From positions 124,001 to 188,000 of the forward strand of contig NZ_DAJPEN010000001.1 in NCBI RefSeq assembly GCF_025993685.1: a stretch of 64,000 bases of DNA, read 5' to 3'. Positions 1 through 7,355 of the stretch are shown in pieces (the stretch's first letter is position 1; each line of letters opens with the position of its first letter). The DNA is from Bacteroides mediterraneensis. Lineage in GTDB: Bacteria; Bacteroidota; Bacteroidia; Bacteroidales; Bacteroidaceae. The translations under genes and the position numbers were made by a program. The notes under the pieces are model-generated. The model did not search any database. It saw only the letters and a program-made list of their open reading frames with translations, and was not told the DNA's origin.

Positions 1-537
1 TTGTCGCTCGACAGTGATGGAGGCGATGAGGCGTTGAAGGATTTTTCCATATACCACACCGACTCTTTTGTGGCGGAAAACCTGAAGTTTATCGCTTCGA
101 AAGGGACGGAGATAAACCGGGAGGATACTCCCGATTTGTATGCTTTTGCCCTGGGCTTTTTCCGCTTGCTTCCTTCCATCAGCCAGAACATGGGCTTCCT
201 GTTGAAAACCCTGACCATTCCCAACGATGCCCGTTTGCATCCCATATTGGCATACTTGCAGGAACATCTGCAAGAAAACCTGAAGATGCCGCAGCTGGCC
301 GAACATTTCGGCTTCTCGGTGCGAAACCTGAGCCGTTTGTTCAATGAATCGGGCATACGCTTCAGCTATTATGTGAACAACCTCCGGATTATGCGGGCCA
401 TCGAACTGTTTGCCGACGGAGGCAAGACCATGCAGCAGATTGCCTACGAAGTGGGATTTACCACCCCGAACAATTTCAACCGGGTGTTCCGTCAGATTAC
501 GGGCATGTCGCCCAATGCGTTTATGAAAAACGACTGA
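1..537 (+). CDS. AraC-family transcriptional regulator, 3' part only
   Basis: The last 178 residues of an AraC/XylS-type DNA-binding regulator. Residues about 80-176 form the two helix-turn-helix units of the family: the first around MPQLAEHFGFSVRNLSRLF, the second around MQQIAYEVGFTTPNNFNRVF, ending in the usual GMSPNAF. The part before residue 75 has the look of the end of a cupin-like effector domain. The reading frame is open to the first base of the window and full-length members are usually around 280-300 residues, so the real start lies upstream; the TTG at position 1 is probably an internal codon. Target genes cannot be told from the window. Confidence 0.85.
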   Translation: MSLDSDGGDEALKDFSIYHTDSFVAENLKFIASKGTEINREDTPDLYAFALGFFRLLPSISQNMGFLLKTLTIPNDARLHPILAYLQEHLQENLKMPQLAEHFGFSVRNLSRLFNESGIRFSYYVNNLRIMRAIELFADGGKTMQQIAYEVGFTTPNNFNRVFRQITGMSPNAFMKND

Positions 538-580
538 GTCCCTTTCTTCCTTGCGTGGGCAGGGAAAGAAAAGGACTCAG
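534..580. other. Hairpin between convergent genes
   Basis: The arms CTGAGTCC and GGACTCAG, extended by imperfect pyrimidine/purine pairing inside, form a long stem overlapping the stop codon of the AraC gene and facing the end of manA. No T-run follows on either strand, so it is not a standard intrinsic terminator, although it sits where one would be expected. Confidence 0.45.
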
Positions 581-604
581 CTATAAATAAGAAATGCAGG
601 TCGT

Positions 605-1579
605 TTATACGTAAGTTTCCAGGAAGGACACTTCACCGTCTGGCACGACTTCCAGGTTTTGGGTCGTGGCAGGGAACAAGACCGACTCACCGGCTTTCAG
701 GGAAATGCAGTTGCCTTCATTGTCGGTCACGGTGCAGCTTCCCTTCATGCAGATGTAGATGACGAAAGAATCCAGTTCACTGTAGTCCATCGTCATGGAT
801 TCTGTCAGGTTGTAGACAGAGGTGGTGAAATACGGACAGCTGACCAGTTCCACCGGTTCATCCTTGTGCGGAGTGTAGTGGGTGCGATAGTCATTTTCTA
901 CCGTATAGTCGATGGCATCTTTCGACAGTTCGGTGTGCAGCTCGCGAAGGTTGCCGTTCTTGTCTCTGCGGTTGAAGTCGTAGATGCGGTAAGTGATGTT
1001 GGAAGTCTGCTGGATTTCGGCCAGGAAACAACCAGCTCCGATGCTGTGGATACGTCCTGCCGGCAGGAAGAACACGTCGCCCGGCTGTACGTCGTATTTG
1101 TCGAGTGCGTCGCAGATGGTATTGTCTTCAATCATCCGGGCATATTCTTCCGGAGTGATTTTTTTCTTCAGTCCGGAATAAAGATGTGCTTTTCCGCCCG
1201 TATTGTCGATGATGTACCACATCTCCGTCTTTCCCATGGACTGGTGGCGCTTCATGGCCAGTTCGTCGTTGGGGTGTACCTGGATGGATAAATCTTGTTT
1301 GGCATCGATAAATTTAATCAGCAAAGGGAATTTGCCCTGGAAACGCTGATAATTTTCTTTTCCTACCAGTTTTTCCTTATATTCTTGCATCAGTTGGGTA
1401 AGGTTCTTGCCGGCATCTGCTCCGTCGGCCACCACGGATTCATCGCCCGGCACGTCGGATATTTCCCAGCTTTCTCCTACCTGTTCCTGCTGGCAGTCAA
1501 GCTGTTTGAAAGGAATGATACGTTCTCCTCCCCAAAGGGTGGATTTCAAAATCGGTTTGAATTTTAAAGGATACATCAT
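605..1579 (-). CDS. manA: Mannose-6-phosphate isomerase, class I
   Basis: Interconverts fructose-6-phosphate and mannose-6-phosphate in the cytoplasm, feeding GDP-mannose/fucose synthesis or mannose catabolism. At 324 residues it matches the short class I form of Firmicutes and Bacteroidetes. The N-terminus has the family's LKSTLWGGERI; the zinc-site motif IQVHPND lies near residue 100, followed by KTEMWYII. Two ATG codons are adjacent at the start and the first is taken. It is a single gene with its own -7 promoter box at 1603-1610, convergent with the AraC gene. Confidence 0.93.
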   Translation of the reverse strand: MMYPLKFKPILKSTLWGGERIIPFKQLDCQQEQVGESWEISDVPGDESVVADGADAGKNLTQLMQEYKEKLVGKENYQRFQGKFPLLIKFIDAKQDLSIQVHPNDELAMKRHQSMGKTEMWYIIDNTGGKAHLYSGLKKKITPEEYARMIEDNTICDALDKYDVQPGDVFFLPAGRIHSIGAGCFLAEIQQTSNITYRIYDFNRRDKNGNLRELHTELSKDAIDYTVENDYRTHYTPHKDEPVELVSCPYFTTSVYNLTESMTMDYSELDSFVIYICMKGSCTVTDNEGNCISLKAGESVLFPATTQNLEVVPDGEVSFLETYV

Positions 1580-1602
1580 ATACTTATTTATTTAGGTCTG
1601 TA

Positions 1603-1610
1603 CAAAAGTA
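1603..1610 (-). promoter_or_regulatory. Bacteroides -7 box upstream of manA
   Basis: On the minus strand this reads TACTTTTG, a match to TAnnTTTG, 23 bases before the manA start. A clear TTTG -33 element is not visible at the usual distance. Confidence 0.5.
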
Positions 1611-1643
1611 GTGAAAACCCTTTATAAAATGAGGAAATCGGAG

Positions 1644-1697
1644 GAAAAAGAATCTCCGGCTTTCATACGCGGTGGATACTTTGCATGAAAACCGGAG
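1644..1697 (-). terminator. Intrinsic terminator of the TonB receptor/lipoprotein operon
   Basis: On the minus strand the arms CTCCGGTTTTCAT and ATGAAAGCCGGAG form a 12-13 bp stem with one mismatch, followed by ATTCTTTTT. It lies 30-80 bases past the stop codon of the lipoprotein gene and before the manA promoter. Confidence 0.75.
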
Positions 1698-1728
1698 AAG
1701 AAAAGCAAATCAGTGTGATGTGTTATGG

Positions 1729-2892
1729 TTAGAATTTATAGCCAGTCCAGCTGAAGACACTTTGGTCGGCTCCCGTGTTGCCATCTGTGATTTTGACATT
1801 TTCGTAAGAAGTACCTCCATCATTGATTTCCTTGCCACTGAGTGTAGAGCTGATTTCATTGGTGACACTCATTTGGGTAGCGGTAGTGGCGTTTCCTTTG
1901 GAGTCGGTCACATCGATGAAGTCTTTCATCTGTCCGTTTCCAATCACCAGGGCGTTTTCAATGTGTGCGGTAGCTCCTCTGCGTACCTTGATGGCGTCGT
2001 CCATCACCTGGCCGGTAGCGTAGGTGGCAATGGTCATGTTCTTGATGGTGAAATCCGACTGTCCTTGGTGGTCGGGTCCGTTTCCGTCCAGGTTACCGTC
2101 GGCTTCCACTCCACGCGGGTCTTCCTCCGTGCTGGTGTATCCGGCTTCCCATACGCCGTAGCAGTTGCTCAACGTGCCTTTATAACCTTGGGTGAAATCG
2201 AACATGTCGTCGTCGCAGTTTACAGCCAGTATGTTTTCCACATTGACCGTTCCTCCAAAGAATTCAATGGCATCGTCCGCACCGTCTGTGATATAAAGGT
2301 TCTTGATGGTCGTTCCTCTTCCCACACCGTTCAGGGTCAGTCCGTTGTGCTCGATGTCCGCACTGGAACGTGCACCGGTGAACCGCAATTCCACGTATTC
2401 CAGCGTACCGCTGTTGTCGTTTTCATCCGTACCTCCGTATTTCTGGTTGTTGTCTACTTCTGTAGAGCCCTGTTCGCCGCTGGTAGCTCCTGAAATCGGT
2501 GCCTTTCCGTTGATAATCAATCCACCCCAGTATCCCGTGGTGGCATTTTCTTCATCGTCGGCGGTAAAGACAATGGGTTTGTCGGCTGTTCCTTTGGCAT
2601 TGATTTTACCTCCCTGTGCCACGAGGATATAGTTTCCGAATCCTTTGGCAGCTTTGATGGTGGTACCAGCCGGAATTTCCAGTGTGGCTCCGTCGGCGAC
2701 GGTCAGTGTACCGTTCAGGATATATTCATTGTTGGCATCCAAGGTCAGGGTGCCTTCCACGGTTCCGTTCAGTTCAATCTTTTCACCTCTTGTGCCTGTT
2801 TCTTCCGGATTATCGTCGTTGGAACAAGCTGTCAAACTTACGCTGCTTACTATGGCTGCAAAGGCCATTGCTGTAAAAAATACCTTTTTCAT
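1729..2892 (-). CDS. Secreted lipoprotein with parallel beta-helix repeats
   Basis: A 387-residue surface or periplasmic lipoprotein. The signal peptide MKKVFFTAMAFAAIVSSVSL ends in a lipobox TAC with the acylated Cys at about residue 23, followed by SNDDNPEE, an acidic stretch of the kind that directs Bacteroides lipoproteins to the surface. The rest has repeated short strands rich in Gly, Asn, Asp and Thr (for example NGTLTVADGATLEIPAGTTI), typical of right-handed parallel beta-helices. It is the second gene after a TonB-dependent receptor (66-base gap) and very likely works with it as a ligand-capturing partner. The ligand is unknown. Confidence 0.75.
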   Translation of the reverse strand: MKKVFFTAMAFAAIVSSVSLTACSNDDNPEETGTRGEKIELNGTVEGTLTLDANNEYILNGTLTVADGATLEIPAGTTIKAAKGFGNYILVAQGGKINAKGTADKPIVFTADDEENATTGYWGGLIINGKAPISGATSGEQGSTEVDNNQKYGGTDENDNSGTLEYVELRFTGARSSADIEHNGLTLNGVGRGTTIKNLYITDGADDAIEFFGGTVNVENILAVNCDDDMFDFTQGYKGTLSNCYGVWEAGYTSTEEDPRGVEADGNLDGNGPDHQGQSDFTIKNMTIATYATGQVMDDAIKVRRGATAHIENALVIGNGQMKDFIDVTDSKGNATTATQMSVTNEISSTLSGKEINDGGTSYENVKITDGNTGADQSVFSWTGYKF

Positions 2893-2958
2893 AATGAGTA
2901 ATTGATTAAGAAAATTGATTGTCTTTATTGCTAGTTTATGTTATGTAAAGTTTCTTGA

Positions 2959-5658
2959 TTAGAAGTTGCAGGCCACTCCGATGCTGAAGTCCATGCCTCT
3001 CTTGTATTTGCTCAATACCACTTTCTTTCCGTCGGCATTGCCTTTCCGGGTCAGCTGGTGGGCCGGATTCAGCAAGTTCTTCGCTTTCAGGCTGAGGGTC
3101 ACGTATTTGTTCAGCTGGGCGGAAGAAACGAAGTCGAGTGTCGGAACACCGTTTTCCACGATGTCCTGATATCCCTCCGTGCCGATGGTATGGATACGGT
3201 CGCTGAAATAGTTCACCACCAGCGTATTGGTAAAACTCTTCTGCCCTTTCCGGAACAAATGGCTCAGGTCTGCATTGAAAATCCAGGGTGCGGCTCCTTC
3301 CAGTTGTGAACCGGTGGGGTCGGTGGCCAGAGGTACTTTGGCGTAGGTGTACGTATAGGCCCCGTTGATGCCCAGGCTGAGTTTGCTGACCCCGTTGCCC
3401 TGCAGGTTGCGGTTGAACAAGTCCTTTCGGAATTCCATTTCCACTCCGGCCACTGTAGCGTGGTTCGCAATGTTCTCATAAGAGAGGAATCCTCCGGCAC
3501 TGGCAATCTCGATGCGTGAAATCGGGTTCTGGATGTATTTGTAGAATCCGGTGACGGAAAACAGCTCGCTCGGAGAAATATAGAAATCCCACTTCAAGTC
3601 TACGTTGTAGTTGTCCGAAGGCTTCAAGTCAGGGTTACCTTGGCTGTTGAAGCTGACACTGGTATAACGGAACGGGGAAATTTCTTTGGCCTGCGGCAGG
3701 GTGTAAGTCTTGCTGGCGGCCAGGCGGAGCGCATGTTTGTCGTTGAAATTATAGCGCAGGTTGAGGCTGGGGAGGAAATAAGATTTGTCGATGGTATTTT
3801 CTCCTTTGGTCCCTCCACGGTTTACATTGTAGTCTACGCGGATATTGACATCGTCATATTTCAGTCCGAGGTTGGCAATGAAGCGCGAGGTAAACTGATA
3901 AGTGGCTTCCGCATAGGCCGAGTGGATATTTTTCCGGACACCGTATTCATCCACGTTGCGGTCCAGCTGGAACATGCCGTTGTCCAGGTTCTCCTGGTTG
4001 TAGAAATCCCCGAAGGCAATATGTTCCAGGTCGAAAACCGACTGTTTGACTACAGACATGTCGTATTCCGTGGCTTCGAAATTGTCATCTACTATCCGGC
4101 CCATGTAGCCCAGTTGTACGTTTGACAGGTCGCCATATCCGTCGTGGAGCTTATACGTCAGTCCGGCGCGAAGGTTCAGGTCGTTTTCCTGCAATTCAGA
4201 GAAATAACGCTGTTGCACGCCCGTACCTTTCATCGGTACATAACCCTTGTCGGTTTTTACCAGGTTGTTGATTCTTCTGTCGGGTTCGTTTCCTTGAATC
4301 GTGTTGTAAGAAAGTCCGGCATCCAGCAGGAAATTCTTGCCCAGCTCCCATTGCGTGTGAAGCTGGTTCACAAACAGCAGGTTGTCGTTGGTCTGCTGAC
4401 GGCGCATGAATCCCTCGTACGTGTCCGACGACTGATAGTCGGCATCCATTCCGAGGTAATCGCCCACAGAGGAATTGGAGGCATGCACCATCATGAAGTT
4501 GTAGGACAGGTGATGCTTCTGGTTGTGGGTGTAACTCAGGTTGGCCATGGCCAGCTGACTGGTCTCGATGCGGGAGATTTCACCGCTCATGTCCTGCGAC
4601 AAATCGCCGCTGGTAATGGTATTTCGCACTTCTTCGTCGTAGTAGGAGAAGTTTTTATGGTGACTGGCCACGATGAAGAAAGAGAGCGGGTTGTCGTGGA
4701 TACGGAACTGTTTTCCCCCCGACAGACTATAGTCCTGGTTGATGGGAATATTCTTTTTGGAAGGGTCGATGGCATTTTTAAAGCTGTAGCTGTGCAAATC
4801 CTCTCCCGGCTGGGTGGTATTGGCAAATCCGAACAGGTTGTTTCCGCTGGCTTGCAGCAGGTCGCCCGACAGCGCCTGGGTATTGACACCTCCCGACAGG
4901 CTGAAATCCAGTGTGGCGTCTCCCGTCAGTTCCTTCGACGTGATGTTGATGTTGGCTCCCGATGCATCGGCAGAGGTGTTGCCATAAAAAGCCTTGTTCA
5001 CTTCCACCGACTGGATGACGTCGGTGGAGAAAAAGTCGAGGGCAATATTCTTGTATTCAGGGTCTTCCGACGGAATGGGATAGCGGTTGAGAGTGGTGAG
5101 GTTGTAACGGTCTCCCAATCCGCGGACAAAGACATTTTTCACTCCCTCCTGTTTAGAGATACCCGATATCTTGGTCACGGCAGCCTGTGCGTCGCTGACA
5201 CCTTTTCGTGCCAGTTCTTTGGCGCCGACTGCCTGAACGGCCACAACCGACCGTTTTTGTTCCAGCAGGGTCACGCTTTCAGATTCGCGGTTGGCCTTGG
5301 CTACCACTACCACATCCGACAACAGGTGCTCATCGGTCACCATTTCGAAATCGAGCGTAGTGATTTTATTGTTCTCAATCTTGACCTGTCTTTTGATGGC
5401 AGTCTTGTAGCCTACATATTTAATCTCGATGTCGTAGATGCCGTCTTCCACTCCTGAAAGCTGGAAATTTCCGTCCATGTCGGTCACGGCTCCGATGCTG
5501 CTCCCTACAATCTGTACCGTGGCACCAATCAGCGGCTCTTTTGATTTCTGGTCTGTAATGCAGCCCTTAATATTGACATTTACCTCTACTGCAAACACTT
5601 TGGCAGTAATCAGTGAGGTAAAAAGCGCTGTGTGAATCCATCTTCTTGTTCTGTTCAT
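2959..5658 (-). CDS. TonB-dependent outer-membrane receptor with N-terminal carboxypeptidase-regulatory-like domain
   Basis: An 899-residue outer-membrane transporter. After a signal peptide (about 1-24) comes a carboxypeptidase D regulatory-like beta-sandwich (about 28-115, IKGCITDQKSKEPLIGATV), then the plug (about 140-245, with VFVRGLGDRYNLTTL), then a beta-barrel running to a C-terminal phenylalanine (VACNF), as usual for outer-membrane barrels. It lacks the SusC hallmarks and has no SusD partner; its partner is the downstream beta-helix lipoprotein. It belongs to the FecA-like class of TonB receptors widespread in Bacteroidetes. The substrate (metal complex, vitamin or glycan) cannot be read from the sequence. 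Confidence 0.9.
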   Translation of the reverse strand: MNRTRRWIHTALFTSLITAKVFAVEVNVNIKGCITDQKSKEPLIGATVQIVGSSIGAVTDMDGNFQLSGVEDGIYDIEIKYVGYKTAIKRQVKIENNKITTLDFEMVTDEHLLSDVVVVAKANRESESVTLLEQKRSVVAVQAVGAKELARKGVSDAQAAVTKISGISKQEGVKNVFVRGLGDRYNLTTLNRYPIPSEDPEYKNIALDFFSTDVIQSVEVNKAFYGNTSADASGANINITSKELTGDATLDFSLSGGVNTQALSGDLLQASGNNLFGFANTTQPGEDLHSYSFKNAIDPSKKNIPINQDYSLSGGKQFRIHDNPLSFFIVASHHKNFSYYDEEVRNTITSGDLSQDMSGEISRIETSQLAMANLSYTHNQKHHLSYNFMMVHASNSSVGDYLGMDADYQSSDTYEGFMRRQQTNDNLLFVNQLHTQWELGKNFLLDAGLSYNTIQGNEPDRRINNLVKTDKGYVPMKGTGVQQRYFSELQENDLNLRAGLTYKLHDGYGDLSNVQLGYMGRIVDDNFEATEYDMSVVKQSVFDLEHIAFGDFYNQENLDNGMFQLDRNVDEYGVRKNIHSAYAEATYQFTSRFIANLGLKYDDVNIRVDYNVNRGGTKGENTIDKSYFLPSLNLRYNFNDKHALRLAASKTYTLPQAKEISPFRYTSVSFNSQGNPDLKPSDNYNVDLKWDFYISPSELFSVTGFYKYIQNPISRIEIASAGGFLSYENIANHATVAGVEMEFRKDLFNRNLQGNGVSKLSLGINGAYTYTYAKVPLATDPTGSQLEGAAPWIFNADLSHLFRKGQKSFTNTLVVNYFSDRIHTIGTEGYQDIVENGVPTLDFVSSAQLNKYVTLSLKAKNLLNPAHQLTRKGNADGKKVVLSKYKRGMDFSIGVACNF

Positions 5659-5772
5659 GTATCGTTTGCTTTTTTCTGCTGCAAAGTTGCAGACTTCCCG
5701 TTACAGGGTGAAAGCAATCCGATGAAGTTGCGTTTACGAAGATGTGTCGTCTGTGTTGCCGTTTTTTCATTC

Positions 5773-6537
5773 CTATTTCAGCAGGAAGCGGAGTGTCTGT
5801 GCATCGCTGGAGGCCGCATCATAGGAAAAGCCTTCCCATTCAAAGGCTTTCAGCTGTTCCGGTTGTTCAATCCGGTTCTTCAGGATGAAGCGGGTCATTT
5901 CGCCGCGGCACATCTTGGCATAGACTACCACGGTGGTGGGTTTTCCGTTCTTCAGGGTATAGAATTCGGGAGTGATGACCTGGACTTCCCGGCATACCTT
6001 GTCCCAATGGAACAGGTCTTTCATTTCGCCACTGGCCAGATTGACCAGAACACCTCCTTGCCGACGGACGGCTTCAATGAAGTAGTCGGTCAGAATCGGT
6101 TTCCAATAGTCGCACTGCGTCTGGTGCTGGTGTTCCGGCAGGCGGACATTCCCCTCCATCCGGTAGTTTCTGATGGCATCCAGTGGACGCAGCAGGCCAT
6201 ATAAGAAAGAGGTAATGAGCAGGTGCTGCTGGGCAAACCGGAAATCTTCTGTAGTAAAGTCCGCCGGATGGATGCGTTTGAACACCATACCCGTGTAGGC
6301 TAGCAGTGCCGGGAGAGACGGAGTGTCCGGTGAAAGAAAATCCTGGTAACGCAGGCGGTTCTCTGCGGCCAGCTTGGCATTCACTTTCAGCATCCGGCCC
6401 AGTTCCTCGGCGGTAAACTGGTTCATGTACAGGGCATTTTCCCGGGCTTCCTTCTGAAAATGAGGCACAGTGGTTTCGGGGAATTTTATCTTGGTGCGTG
6501 CCGTCATGGTTTTGGCACACGAAATGAAGGTCATCAT
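5773..6537 (-). CDS. yaaA: Peroxide stress protein YaaA (DUF328 family)
   Basis: A 254-residue cytoplasmic protein of the YaaA family, which in E. coli limits free iron and DNA damage during hydrogen peroxide stress. It has the family's N-terminal FISCAKTM, the central LYGLLRPLDAIRNYRMEGN, the conserved NLASGEMKDLF and the C-terminal FEWEGFSYDAASSD. The length fits the family (about 255). Two adjacent ATG codons are possible starts. It is a single gene, divergent from the thioredoxin-like gene at 6653. Confidence 0.93.
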   Translation of the reverse strand: MMTFISCAKTMTARTKIKFPETTVPHFQKEARENALYMNQFTAEELGRMLKVNAKLAAENRLRYQDFLSPDTPSLPALLAYTGMVFKRIHPADFTTEDFRFAQQHLLITSFLYGLLRPLDAIRNYRMEGNVRLPEHQHQTQCDYWKPILTDYFIEAVRRQGGVLVNLASGEMKDLFHWDKVCREVQVITPEFYTLKNGKPTTVVVYAKMCRGEMTRFILKNRIEQPEQLKAFEWEGFSYDAASSDAQTLRFLLK

Positions 6538-6610
6538 ATTGCAGGCTCGTTTTTTCGTTAAAACTCTTTACAAAGATAGGTTCCCCGGCGGATTTTCCAT
6601 CGGTTTACGG

Positions 6611-6618
6611 TATCTTTG
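6611..6618 (+). promoter_or_regulatory. Bacteroides -7 box of the thioredoxin-like gene
   Basis: TATCTTTG, an exact TAnnTTTG match, 34 bases before the ATG at 6653. The -33 element is weak (TTTTCC around 6593). Confidence 0.6.
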
Positions 6619-6652
6619 TCAGGATTTAACATTTACAGAAAGGAAAAAGACA

Positions 6653-7171
6653 ATGAAAAGCGTACGAATCTGGAGTCTTCTGTGCCTGATTTGGATGGGG
6701 GTGCTGGCAGCCTCTGCACAGGACACGGGAAAAGAAAAAATTAAAGTGGGGGATGCGATACCAGCCATCACCCTCAGTTCGGAAGTGTATGGAAAAGTGG
6801 CCCCGGCCGACTTGAAAGGCAAGGTGGTACTGGTGAGCCTGTTTGCCACGTGGTGCGGCCCTTGCCAGCTGGAACTGGCGGAAGTGCAGAAAACCTTGTG
6901 GCCGAAATATAAGGATTGCAAGGATTTCAAGCTGCTGGTTATCGGGCGGGAACATACCGATGCCGAATTGAAGAAATACAACGAACGGAAAAAGTTTACC
7001 TTTCCGCTCTATCCGGACCCGAAGCGGGAAGTGTTCTCTCTGTTTGCCGACCAGAGTATTCCCCGTGCCTATCTGTTCGGAAAGGACGGTAAGCTGATTC
7101 GGGCTTCCGTCGGCTATACGAAAGCCGAGTTTGAGGAGCTGATGAAAGCCATCGAAACGGCCCTGAAATGA
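6653..7171 (+). CDS. Secreted thioredoxin-like (TlpA/ResA type) disulfide protein
   Basis: A 172-residue exported thioredoxin-fold protein. A signal peptide (MKSVRIWSLLCLIWMGVLAA, cleavage after ASA) precedes an AhpC/TSA-Redoxin domain with the active-site motif TWCGPC near residue 70 and the cis-proline loop SIPRAYLF near residue 140. Such proteins reduce or exchange disulfides in the periplasm. The frame is open further upstream, but the ATG at 6653 is chosen because it starts the signal peptide and follows the purine-rich AAAGGAAAAAGACA and a -7 box. It is a single gene, convergent with carB. Confidence 0.88.
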   Translation: MKSVRIWSLLCLIWMGVLAASAQDTGKEKIKVGDAIPAITLSSEVYGKVAPADLKGKVVLVSLFATWCGPCQLELAEVQKTLWPKYKDCKDFKLLVIGREHTDAELKKYNERKKFTFPLYPDPKREVFSLFADQSIPRAYLFGKDGKLIRASVGYTKAEFEELMKAIETALK

Positions 7172-7191
7172 GCGAAAAAAAAGGCCTGAAA

Positions 7192-7295
7192 AAACGCCTT
7201 TGCGTTTGAAGGAAAACGTAAGTTCGTTTTACCTGAAACGCAAAGGCGTTTTGTTTCAAACGTAAGTGCGTTTTCATGCAAACGCACTTGCGTTT
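7192..7295. repeat. Array of five 16-bp palindromes at exact 22-bp period
   Basis: Five units of the form AAACG-N6-CGTTT start at 7192, 7214, 7236, 7258 and 7280, each 16 bp, separated by 6-bp spacers of unrelated sequence. Examples are AAACGCCTTTGCGTTT and AAACGTAAGTGCGTTT. Units are palindromic or nearly so, so the array reads alike on both strands. It lies between the convergent ends of the thioredoxin-like gene and carB. The last unit is followed by a T-run (to about 7300), so it may also end transcription. The same period and a related motif recur at 28.8 and 62.3 kb. Confidence 0.9.
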
Positions 7296-7355
7296 TTTTT
7301 TGAGCCCTTAAAAGGCTTCGAAAGTCTTCAGAAAACCTTCGAAAGTCTACATTTT

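Noticed and set aside
7192..7295. CRISPR array
   Set aside because: Units are only 16 bp with 6-bp spacers and there are no cas genes; CRISPR spacers are about 30 bp.
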